A stretch of DNA of 31,526 nucleotides from positions 1 to 31,526 of IMG/VR virus record IMGVR_UViG_3300047546_000139; one strand, written 5' to 3'. Below, one piece after another: positions 21,702 through 29,745 of the stretch (its first letter is position 1; the number at the start of each line of letters is the position of its first letter). The notes beneath the pieces were generated by a model. The model saw nothing but the letters and a program-made list of their open reading frames with translations, was not told the origin of the DNA and did not search any database. The position numbers were made by a program, and so were the translations under genes. This stretch comes from a virus.

Positions 21702-22897
21702 GCACGTATACTCCTATTGCTTCACAAACCTTATCTAGTTCGCAGTCTTCTGTTATATTTTACGGGATACCTCAAATATATACAGATTTAGTTCTAGTTC
21801 TTGATTGTAAAGTGTCTTCTAATGATGATTTATATTTAAGATATAATGGTGATTTTGGAAGCAATTATTCTAATATAACTTTAAGAGGAAATGGCTCTAC
21901 TGCTTCATCTACAAGGGCTAATAATACAAGCGGATCTCGTATATCAGATATGGGGTCTCCCACAACAACAAATTCATGCACATCTTTTATTAATATACAA
22001 AATTATAGCAATAATGAAACATTCAAAACGCTAATCAGTAGAAGTAATAACGCATCTACTGGTTTAGATTTTATGGTTTCTTTATGGAGAAATACAAATG
22101 CTATAGCATCAGTTCAAGTTTATTGTGGAGGAGGAGCTAGTCTTTCTGCAGGATCAACATTCAAGCTTTATGGAATTAATTCAAGTCTTTCTGCACAAGC
22201 TAAAGCAACTGGCGGAGATAGTATTTATAGAGATTCTTCTTATTGGTATCATATATTTAATAAATCTGGCACTTTAACCCCATACACTTCAATATCTAAT
22301 GTTGATTATTTGGTAGTAGCAGGTGGTGGAAGCGGAGGAACAAGATTTGGCGGAGGTGGCGGCGCAGGAGGTATGATTACTGGTAGCGGCATGTCACTCA
22401 CAGCACAAGCTTATACAGTAACCGTTGGTGCTGGTGCAGCAAGACAAACTGCAAACTCAAATTTTGGTTTTGCTGGAAGCAATTCTATTTTTAATGGACA
22501 AACTGCTTATGGAGGAGGTCTTGGTGGAGGTAACGGCGGAGGAGGTAATGGAGGTTCAGGAGGTGGCGGTGGACAAAGTTCAGGCGGAGGTACAGGCACT
22601 TCAGGACAAGGAAATAACGGTGCTAACGGAAGTTGGAGCGGTCAGTATTCAGGCGGTGGCGGCGGCGGTAAAGGTTCTGCTGGATCTTCAGGCACTGGTG
22701 GAAGTGGACAGGCAAGTTCTATAAGTGGAACATCTGTAACGTATGCCGCTGGTGGAAATGGTTCTGACTACTATGCTAATACTCAAGGAGCTACAGGTGC
22801 TGCAAATACAGGTAACGGCGGCGGCGGCTCAGGCGGAGATTCTAATCCTTCTGGCGCTGGTGGTTCAGGAATAGTAATAGTGAGGTATCCAGTATAA
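21698..22897 (+). CDS. Beta-sandwich plus glycine-rich adhesin, 399 aa
   Basis: The N-terminal beta-sandwich (about 1-165, with FYGIPQIYTDLVLVL and ending FKLYGINSS) is followed by a bridging strand (SYWYHIFNKSGTLTPY) and a glycine-rich adhesin from NVDYLVVAGGGSGG to SGIVIVRYPV. It has no separate long anchor, so it may dock on another fibre through the sandwich domain. It is coupled to both neighbours by ATGA and TAATG. Its closest relative in the window is the next gene, with the same domain order, suggesting tandem duplication followed by divergence of the loops. Confidence 0.82.
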   Translation: MSTYTPIASQTLSSSQSSVIFYGIPQIYTDLVLVLDCKVSSNDDLYLRYNGDFGSNYSNITLRGNGSTASSTRANNTSGSRISDMGSPTTTNSCTSFINIQNYSNNETFKTLISRSNNASTGLDFMVSLWRNTNAIASVQVYCGGGASLSAGSTFKLYGINSSLSAQAKATGGDSIYRDSSYWYHIFNKSGTLTPYTSISNVDYLVVAGGGSGGTRFGGGGGAGGMITGSGMSLTAQAYTVTVGAGAARQTANSNFGFAGSNSIFNGQTAYGGGLGGGNGGGGNGGSGGGGGQSSGGGTGTSGQGNNGANGSWSGQYSGGGGGGKGSAGSSGTGGSGQASSISGTSVTYAAGGNGSDYYANTQGATGAANTGNGGGGSGGDSNPSGAGGSGIVIVRYPV

Positions 22898-24225
22898 TGG
22901 CTAATGAAAATATAAAAGCAATAAAAACTGTTACAGTGGGGGCAGGAGGAGCAACATATATTGATTTTAATAATATCCCACAAATATATACTGATTTAAT
23001 GATAAAAATTTCTGCTCGTTCTAGCAGAAATGACTATTCGACAAATTTTACAAATATAAGATTTAATAGTTCAACAAGCGGGTACTCTTATAAAAATTTA
23101 GTAGCTCAAGCAGCAAACTCACCAATATCTCAAAGTAGCAATACTTTAACATATGCTTATCTTGGCTATACAAATCAAGCAAATAATAATTCAGGAATAT
23201 TTTCAAATCTTGAAATTTATATTCCTAACTATAAATCAAGTAGTAATAAATCATTTAGTTCTGATTCTGTAATGGAAGCAAATGATACTACTAATAATAA
23301 TATGGGATTTTTTACAAGCTTATGGGCTAACTCAGCAGCCATTACATCTATAAGGCTTGCCGCAGGTGAAGGCGGTGCTAACTTTAGCGATTATAATTTT
23401 TTAGAGCATACAACTGCTACTCTATACGGAATAACTGTTTATACTGATGAGGTAAGCCCTAAAGCATCTGGTGGTAGAGTTACAAGCGATGCTAGTTACT
23501 GGTATCATACATTTACAAATAGTGGAACTCTTACACCATCTCAATCAGTAACAGCAGATGTTCTTGTTATTGCTGGTGGCGGAGGAGCGGGATATAACTG
23601 GGGTGGCGGAGGTGGAGCTGGAGGATTATTGTATAACGCATCACAGTCACTAGTAAATGGTACTAATTATGTTACAACAATTGGTGGTGGAGGAACTGGA
23701 AGTAATCCTAATTATGGACGTGGAACCAATGGAACAAATTCATCTTTTATTGGAGGATCTATCTCTTTAACTGCTACAGGAGGCGGCGCAGGAGGCGGTG
23801 GTAATTCAGGAGGTAGTGGAAACAACGGAGCTAGCGGCGGCTCAGGTGGTGGAGGCTGTGGGCAAAATAGCTCATTTGGTGCAGGTTCAGGCGGTGGAGG
23901 TACACCAGGACAAGGAAATAACGGAGCTGGAAATCAAAGTGGTTACGGCGGAGGCGGCGGCGGTGCAGGTGCTGCAGCTACTAGTACTAGTGGAGGAAAT
24001 GGATCATCTTCATATTCTTCATGGGGCTTAGCAACTAGTACAGGACAAAATATTTCTGGAACATACTGGTATGCAGGAGGAGGTTGTGGTTCTTCAGGCG
24101 TTGGAGGTAACGGCGGCGGCGGTTCATATGGAACCCCTGGAATGGTCAGCACAGGCGGCGGCGCAGGAGGAGACTTCAATGGAACTGGCGGCTCAGGAAT
24201 AATAATCATTAGATACGCTAAATAA
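22897..24225 (+). CDS. Beta-sandwich plus glycine-rich adhesin, 442 aa
   Basis: The domain order is the same as in the gene before it: beta-sandwich (about 1-180, FNNIPQIYTDLMIKI to ATLYGITVY), a bridging strand (SYWYHTFTNSGTLTPSQ), then a glycine-rich adhesin from ADVLVIAGGGGAG to SGIIIIRYAK. Glycine loops differ from its paralogue, so receptor specificity may differ. The start overlaps the previous stop. It ends just before an internal promoter. The antisense strand of this tract gives long spurious Pro-rich frames, which I do not annotate. Confidence 0.82.
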   Translation: MANENIKAIKTVTVGAGGATYIDFNNIPQIYTDLMIKISARSSRNDYSTNFTNIRFNSSTSGYSYKNLVAQAANSPISQSSNTLTYAYLGYTNQANNNSGIFSNLEIYIPNYKSSSNKSFSSDSVMEANDTTNNNMGFFTSLWANSAAITSIRLAAGEGGANFSDYNFLEHTTATLYGITVYTDEVSPKASGGRVTSDASYWYHTFTNSGTLTPSQSVTADVLVIAGGGGAGYNWGGGGGAGGLLYNASQSLVNGTNYVTTIGGGGTGSNPNYGRGTNGTNSSFIGGSISLTATGGGAGGGGNSGGSGNNGASGGSGGGGCGQNSSFGAGSGGGGTPGQGNNGAGNQSGYGGGGGGAGAAATSTSGGNGSSSYSSWGLATSTGQNISGTYWYAGGGCGSSGVGGNGGGGSYGTPGMVSTGGGAGGDFNGTGGSGIIIIRYAK

Positions 24226-24239
24226 TCTAATGCTATAAT
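24210..24239 (+). promoter_or_regulatory. Internal promoter before the 821-aa fibre
   Basis: TAGATA (24210-24215), an 18-bp spacer and extended -10 TGCTATAAT (hexamer 24234-24239). GGGAGA follows at 24255-24260, before the TTG start at 24271. Confidence 0.55.
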
Positions 24240-24270
24240 TAAATATCCAATAAAGGGAGAGTGAACTGAA

Positions 24271-26736
24271 TTGGCAGATAAAGACTTTAAAGTTAAAAAT
24301 AAGCTATTTGTTAATGGCTTATCTAATGCATCTGGCGTCATTCTTGCCACAAATAATAATTTAGATTCATCTACTACGCTTCCGACCCAATATGGCGGAA
24401 CTGGAACAACAACATCGCCAAATGCTGGTCAAATTCCGTACTCTTCTTCAGGAACAAATTATGCTCCTACAGATCTTTCTTCATTAACTATATCAAGTAG
24501 TGGTGGGTCTACTATTACTGCCGCCTCGGCATCTACAAAAGGTTTGATTATAAAAGGCGCTGCCTCCCAATCCGCCAATCTACAAGAATGGCAGGATTCG
24601 TCTGGAACCGCTTATACTTATATTGGAAGTCCAATAACAACAGGTCAAGGACCATCAATTCCTCTAGTGTTTAGCTCATCTGGCGTTGGTCAAATAAAAT
24701 GGGGAAACAATACTGTTTGGTCTATAGGATTAATATCTGGTCAAACAAACGTTATGTATCCGTACTCCTATGATAGAGTTGCTTTAATCGTTAAAGGTGT
24801 ATCTAGTCAAACAGGTGATTTACAACAATGGCGTCAATCCAACGATACTGTTGGTACAAAAATTGGTTCTTATGGAGAATTAATTGGTAGTAACTTATTG
24901 GCTAATAGTATTGGTCCAACAATTTCAGGTGTTATGTGGGGCGTTACTGCAGGACTTTCTTCATATGTCCCTGTTGTCATTCGTGGCGCAGCATCTCAAA
25001 CCGCAGACCTACAACAATGGCAAAATAGTGCAGGTACAGTAAATGCCCGAATTGATGCTTATGGAACATTTCAAAACGGAACTGCTTCTGGTTATGGTGC
25101 TTGGATAAATGTTCAACCTAAGTTGGCTTCCGATAAAGGCATAATAATTCGTGGTGCAGCTTCTCAATCCGCCGACCTACAACAATGGCAGGATTCGGCG
25201 GGAACAGTACTTGCTTCAATTTCGGCGACAGGAAAAATAACATCTAGTGTTGATGCAAGTATAAATGGCATTACAATTGGACTTGGAAGTGCTACTAGCG
25301 CATCAAGAAATATTGCTATAGGATTATATGCAGGAGAATCATTTGGTGCAAATGATCAAAATATTGCAGTTGGTTATGCATCTGGTAGATATAATTATGG
25401 AGCAGACAATGTATTTGTAGGAACTCTAGCGGGTGTTATAAATGGCGGTGGCGGTGGCAACAATAACGTTTATTTAGGAACACAGTCAGGTTATTCTGGC
25501 GTCGGCTCTGGCAATATAATGATAGGATATCAGGCTGGTCAAAATACAAGCGGTAGCAATAAACTTGTTATAGCAAATTCTAATACTTCAACTCCTCTCA
25601 TTGGTGGAGACTTCTCTGCTAAGACATTGACGTTTGCTGGTAACGTAACTGTAACTTCTCAGGCTACAGGAACTGTTGGTATTACTGTCAAAGGCGCAGA
25701 CTCTCAAACAGCTGATCTTCAACAATTTCAAGGTAGCACAGGAACAGTATTAGCAAAAATCAATCAATCAGGATTTTATTTTGGTCCAGGACTAAGAGAC
25801 ATAAATAACAATGGTTCTTATATCAATCTAACAGCTTCAGGTACAATTCTAGTTGGTACACAAAGCACGACCATTGTACCCATAACAGTTCGTGGCTTAG
25901 CCTCTCAAACCGCCAATCTTCAAGAGTGGCAAAATAGTAGTGGAACTGCAAATGCTGCAATTTCTTCATCAGGAGATTATTTAGCACTTAATGGAACTTT
26001 ATTAAGAGCGTCAACAGCATCTGTTTATGGTTCATTACAATTACAAGATGGTGGAACTAACCAAACAATATTAAATCCATACACAGCAGGATTGCTTATT
26101 AATAACTCTGGCGTTACAGGAATGACAGTTGTACGTGTGCGTGGAGCATCAGGACAAACTGCCAATCTCCAAGAATGGCAGAACAGTAGCGGTACTGTAC
26201 TTGCTTCAATTTCAGCAGCAGGAAATTTAACAGTTCAAGATATTACAGTAAATGGAACCACCACAACAATTAATTCAACTACTTTAACTGTAGATGATAA
26301 GAATATAGAATTAGCTTCTGTTGCTTCACCTACTGATACCACCGCCGATGGCGCTGGTATTACAATTAAAGGTGCAACTGATAAAACATTTAATTGGGTA
26401 CAATCCACAGGAGCATTTACTTCATCTGAGCCTATTTATACCCCCGCCCTTTCTGTATCTGGAAACTCGGTTTCTTCAAATATTACATTGGCGGCGGGAA
26501 AGAGATATTTCGTAGATACCACTTCTGCTAGAACATTAACCTTACCAGCATCCCCTACATTAGCAGATACTATTGAAATATATGACGCTTCTGGGGCGGC
26601 AGCAACAAATAACATTACCGTAAATTCAAACAGTGGTAAAATTAATGGTACAGTTCAAGATTTAACAGTAGATACAAATGGAGCTGCATTTAGTCTTGTA
26701 TATACAGGATCTACATATGGATGGGTGGTGAGATAA
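24271..26736 (+). CDS. Large tail fibre with YadA-like head repeats, 821 aa
   Basis: The start is TTG at 24271, with GGGAGA about 10 bases upstream. It begins with the ADKDFKVKNKL anchor. Seven SQTANLQEWQNSSGTVL-type modules lie along the protein. Residues about 340-455 (NIAIGLYAG, NVFVGTLAG, NVYLGTQSG, NIMIGYQAG) resemble the head repeats of trimeric YadA-type adhesins, ending GDFSAKTLTF. The C-terminal part (about 650-821) has TINSTTLTVDDKNIELAS, also known in phage fibres, and a final beta domain. The protein is therefore probably a trimeric long fibre. The stop overlaps the next start as TAATG. Confidence 0.86.
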   Translation: MADKDFKVKNKLFVNGLSNASGVILATNNNLDSSTTLPTQYGGTGTTTSPNAGQIPYSSSGTNYAPTDLSSLTISSSGGSTITAASASTKGLIIKGAASQSANLQEWQDSSGTAYTYIGSPITTGQGPSIPLVFSSSGVGQIKWGNNTVWSIGLISGQTNVMYPYSYDRVALIVKGVSSQTGDLQQWRQSNDTVGTKIGSYGELIGSNLLANSIGPTISGVMWGVTAGLSSYVPVVIRGAASQTADLQQWQNSAGTVNARIDAYGTFQNGTASGYGAWINVQPKLASDKGIIIRGAASQSADLQQWQDSAGTVLASISATGKITSSVDASINGITIGLGSATSASRNIAIGLYAGESFGANDQNIAVGYASGRYNYGADNVFVGTLAGVINGGGGGNNNVYLGTQSGYSGVGSGNIMIGYQAGQNTSGSNKLVIANSNTSTPLIGGDFSAKTLTFAGNVTVTSQATGTVGITVKGADSQTADLQQFQGSTGTVLAKINQSGFYFGPGLRDINNNGSYINLTASGTILVGTQSTTIVPITVRGLASQTANLQEWQNSSGTANAAISSSGDYLALNGTLLRASTASVYGSLQLQDGGTNQTILNPYTAGLLINNSGVTGMTVVRVRGASGQTANLQEWQNSSGTVLASISAAGNLTVQDITVNGTTTTINSTTLTVDDKNIELASVASPTDTTADGAGITIKGATDKTFNWVQSTGAFTSSEPIYTPALSVSGNSVSSNITLAAGKRYFVDTTSARTLTLPASPTLADTIEIYDASGAAATNNITVNSNSGKINGTVQDLTVDTNGAAFSLVYTGSTYGWVVR
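24538..26229 (+). repeat. SQTANLQEWQNSSGTVL modules 7-13 (in the 821-aa fibre)
   Basis: Approximate copies are at 24538-24636, 24779-24880, 24967-25072, 25135-25233, 25678-25775, 25876-25982 and 26131-26229. Core variants include SQTADLQQWQNSAGTV and SQTADLQQFQGSTGTV. The YadA-like section lies between the fourth and fifth copies, like an insert within the module array. Confidence 0.85.
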
Positions 26737-28634
26737 TGCCTTTAAATTTTTCTAGTTTAGGTGGGACGCCAAAAGGCACTACAGCAAATCGTCCATCCAG
26801 CCCAGCAGTTGGCGATACATATTACAACGGTACTCTTGGAAGATTAGAAATTTATACAGCAAGTGGCTGGAAAGCAATGAATGCTGCAGCACAGTCTCCT
26901 ACATTGTCTGCATCAAATTCAGTGGCGGCAGCATACGGAAGTCCTACAGCAGATATAACAATTACTCCTAATACCTCTGGAGGATTGCCATCATCATATT
27001 CAATTACCTCTAGCCCATCTACAACAGTACAAACAACTTCAAGCACATCTTATACTTTTACTGGATTAAGCGCAGGAACTGGATATACATTTACAGCAAC
27101 AGCTACAAATGATTATGGAGTTTCTACATCTAGTGCAGCTACATCATCAATTACAGCTTCAACTCTTCCTCAACAGCCTACTATTTCAGCATCTTCTACA
27201 ACTGGAGTTGCATATGGATCTACTCCAACAGCAACAGTAACCGTTTCTGGAGCAAATGGCGGATCAACAATTACAAATTATTCGTATTCAACTAATGGAT
27301 CAACATATACCGCTCTATCGCCAGCTCAAACATCTAGTCCATTAACAATTAATGCTGGATTTACGGCAGGATCTTCATATAATATGTATATTAAAGCAAT
27401 AAATGCAAATGGTAGCTCAACAGCGTCTTCAGCAAGTACATTTACTGCTGCAACAGTTCCTCAAGCTCCAACAATTGGAACAGCAACCGCCACAGGACAA
27501 AATACTGCAACTTTAACATTTACAGCGCCAGTAAATAATGGCGGTTCAGCAATCACCACTTATACCGCAACGTCGTCACCAGCAGGAGCAACAGGAAATA
27601 CATTATCTCAATCTGGTTCTGGTACATTTAATTTAACAGGATTAACTCAAGGGACTAATTATACTTTTACAGTTACAGCAACTAATGCTATTGGAACGTC
27701 AGCTGCTTCATCTTCTTCAACTCAAATAACAACCCTTTCACCAATTACTGTTGATTACTTAGTAGTAGCAGGTGGAGGAGGCGGAGGTATGGATAATTAT
27801 TCTGGAGGTTCTAATGGTCGTTATGGTGCTGGAGGAGGAGGAGGAGGAATGAGATCCACAGTAGCTAATACTGGAGGATCAAGTGGAGCCTCTGTAGAAA
27901 CTGCTTTAAGTCTACAAAAAAGTACAAATTATACAGTAACTGTTGGCGGCGGCGGTTTGGGTGGATACAATAGTACAAATACTGGTGGAAAACAAGGAAG
28001 CAATTCTGTATTTGCAACAATTACTTCAATAGGCGGCGGAGGAGGTGTAGGTCACGAAGATCCTCCATGGCCAGGTGGTTCTGCTGGAAGTACTGGTGGC
28101 TCTGGTGGTGGTGGAGCATACGGAAATCCAGGATATGCTGGAACATCTGGACAAGGCAGAGATGGTGGTGCTGGTCCTAGTAGTGGCAGTTACTCTGCAG
28201 GTGGCGGCGGTGGCGCAAGTCAAGTAGGAGGATCACAAGAAGGCGGCGGAAAAGGTGGCGATGGCGCCTCTAATAACATAAACGGAAGTTCTACAACATA
28301 TGCAGGTGGCGGTGGAGGTGGCGGAGAAGGTGGAAGCGATGCTTCTCGTAGACAAGGTGGCGCAGGCGGTGGCGGTAATGGTGCTATACCTACTGGAACA
28401 GGTGGAGCAGGAACCGCAAATCTTGGCGGTGGAGGTGGCGGTGGTAAAAACAGTTACGGAGGCCCAGGTGGTCCTGGTGGAAATGGTGGTTCTGGAGTAG
28501 TAATTCTAAGATGGTTAACATCAGCAGGAACAATATCTGTTGGTGCTGGCTTAACTGCAGATGCTACTGGAACAACTGGTTCATATTCTTTTAAACGATT
28601 TACGGGCGGAACTGGAACAGTTTCCTGGTCTTAG
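26736..28634 (+). CDS. Triple fibronectin-III glycine-rich adhesin, 632 aa
   Basis: The ATG at 26736 overlaps the previous stop (TAATG), as in neighbouring pairs. An upstream in-frame ATG at 26721 would extend further into the previous gene and is less likely. MPLNFSSLGG and RPSSPAVGDTYYNGT are the N-terminal beta unit. Three fibronectin-III-like domains follow (about 57-150, 151-248 and 249-345), then a glycine-rich adhesin (about 348-595, VDYLVVAGGGGGGM to SGVVILRWL). The C-terminal tail (ISVGAGLTADATGTTGSYSF) is unlike the other adhesins. It is the last adhesin before the glycosyltransferase gene. Confidence 0.86.
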   Translation: MPLNFSSLGGTPKGTTANRPSSPAVGDTYYNGTLGRLEIYTASGWKAMNAAAQSPTLSASNSVAAAYGSPTADITITPNTSGGLPSSYSITSSPSTTVQTTSSTSYTFTGLSAGTGYTFTATATNDYGVSTSSAATSSITASTLPQQPTISASSTTGVAYGSTPTATVTVSGANGGSTITNYSYSTNGSTYTALSPAQTSSPLTINAGFTAGSSYNMYIKAINANGSSTASSASTFTAATVPQAPTIGTATATGQNTATLTFTAPVNNGGSAITTYTATSSPAGATGNTLSQSGSGTFNLTGLTQGTNYTFTVTATNAIGTSAASSSSTQITTLSPITVDYLVVAGGGGGGMDNYSGGSNGRYGAGGGGGGMRSTVANTGGSSGASVETALSLQKSTNYTVTVGGGGLGGYNSTNTGGKQGSNSVFATITSIGGGGGVGHEDPPWPGGSAGSTGGSGGGGAYGNPGYAGTSGQGRDGGAGPSSGSYSAGGGGGASQVGGSQEGGGKGGDGASNNINGSSTTYAGGGGGGGEGGSDASRRQGGAGGGGNGAIPTGTGGAGTANLGGGGGGGKNSYGGPGGPGGNGGSGVVILRWLTSAGTISVGAGLTADATGTTGSYSFKRFTGGTGTVSWS

Positions 28635-28636
28635 TA

Positions 28637-28665
28637 TTTACTTTCCTAAATTAATATAGTAAAAT
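28637..28665 (+). promoter_or_regulatory. Promoter of the second glycosyltransferase (leaderless)
   Basis: TTTACT (28637-28642), a 17-bp spacer and TAAAAT (28660-28665). The 7th base after the -10 is the A of the ATG at 28672. No Shine-Dalgarno is present. Confidence 0.6.
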
Positions 28666-28671
28666 ATATAT

Positions 28672-29730
28672 ATGCGTTTTCATGTAATATCATTACCTCA
28701 CACAAACACGACAAAAGAATATGTTTGGTGCGCCTATACGGAAAAAGTCCGTAGATTTTGCAATATGATGAAATCTTTGGGACATACAGTTTATTTATAT
28801 GCGGGAATAGAAAATGAGGCGGAAGTAGATGAACTCATAACCTGTATATCAGAAGAAGATAGACTTGCTTATAATGCAGAAACAGATCTAGATAACATAT
28901 TATTTGATACAAGCAATAAATACTGGCAAATATTCAACAGCACGGCAATAAAAGAAATGTCTAAAAGAATTGAAGAAAAAGATTTCATTTGTGTAATTGC
29001 TGGTAATTGTCAAAAGCCAATAGCAGATGCATTTCCAAATAATATGACGGTGGAATTTGGAATTGGATATACAGGCACATTTTCTAATTATAGAGTATTT
29101 GAATCGTATGCCTGGATGCATAGCGTTTATGCTGCACATAAAGATCCATATACAATTAATGGAAAGTTTTATGATACTGTAATTCCTGGTTATCTTGATC
29201 CCGCCATGTTTCCCTATCAGCCAGAAAAGGGCGACTACTATCTTTACATTGGCAGAATGATAGAACGCAAAGGCGTTCAAATTGCTGCAGAGACTTGTAA
29301 AGAATTAGGCGCTAAACTTATTTTGGCTGGATCTGGAAATGACATTCCTAAATATGGAGAATATATCGGATCGGTTGGTGCAGAAAAAAGAGCAGAGCTT
29401 ATGGGTAAAGCTATTGCAGTATTTGTTCCAACGCTTTATATTGAACCGTTTGGCAATGTTAATATAGAGGCCCAAGCCTGCGGAACGCCAGTCATTACCA
29501 CAGACTGGGGAGCATTTACAGAAACTGTAGTTCATGGCGTTACTGGTTATAGATGCCATACTCTTGATGAATTTTGTAGGGCGGCGGAAGATGTAAAATT
29601 CCTAGACACCTATGCTATTCATAAACGAGCAGTGGACCTATATTCAGTAGACACCATTAAATATATGTATGAAAAGTACTTTTATAGGCTTATGAACCTA
29701 TGGGGTAAAGGCTGGTACGAAAGGTCATAG
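28672..29730 (+). CDS. GT4-type glycosyltransferase, 352 aa
   Basis: A GT-B-fold enzyme. The N-terminal acceptor domain begins MRFHVISLPHTNTTKEY. The C-terminal donor domain begins near 190 with YIGRMIERKGVQ, then AKLILAGSGND (214-224), and contains the canonical EX7E pair E258/E266 in IEPFGNVNIEAQACGTP (257-273). Unlike the 3128 enzyme, both glutamates are intact. It sits inside the fibre array, so modification of the Ser/Thr-rich fibres is an attractive inference. Host wall or capsid modification is also possible. The message appears leaderless, with its own promoter, so it may be expressed at another time than the fibres. Confidence 0.85.
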   Translation: MRFHVISLPHTNTTKEYVWCAYTEKVRRFCNMMKSLGHTVYLYAGIENEAEVDELITCISEEDRLAYNAETDLDNILFDTSNKYWQIFNSTAIKEMSKRIEEKDFICVIAGNCQKPIADAFPNNMTVEFGIGYTGTFSNYRVFESYAWMHSVYAAHKDPYTINGKFYDTVIPGYLDPAMFPYQPEKGDYYLYIGRMIERKGVQIAAETCKELGAKLILAGSGNDIPKYGEYIGSVGAEKRAELMGKAIAVFVPTLYIEPFGNVNIEAQACGTPVITTDWGAFTETVVHGVTGYRCHTLDEFCRAAEDVKFLDTYAIHKRAVDLYSVDTIKYMYEKYFYRLMNLWGKGWYERS

Positions 29731-29739
29731 TGGTATAAT
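29731..29739 (+). promoter_or_regulatory. Extended -10 promoter of the collagen-like fibre (leaderless)
   Basis: TGGTATAAT has a perfect hexamer (29734-29739) and lies exactly 6 bases before the ATG at 29746. The -35 region is poor. It overlaps the end of the preceding glycosyltransferase gene. Confidence 0.55.
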
Positions 29740-29745
29740 AAAGAA

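Noticed and set aside
23943-24350. Long minus-strand Pro-rich frames opposite the glycine-rich genes
   Set aside because: They are antisense of glycine codons (GGN read as Pro, Ala or Ser) and lack ribosome sites.
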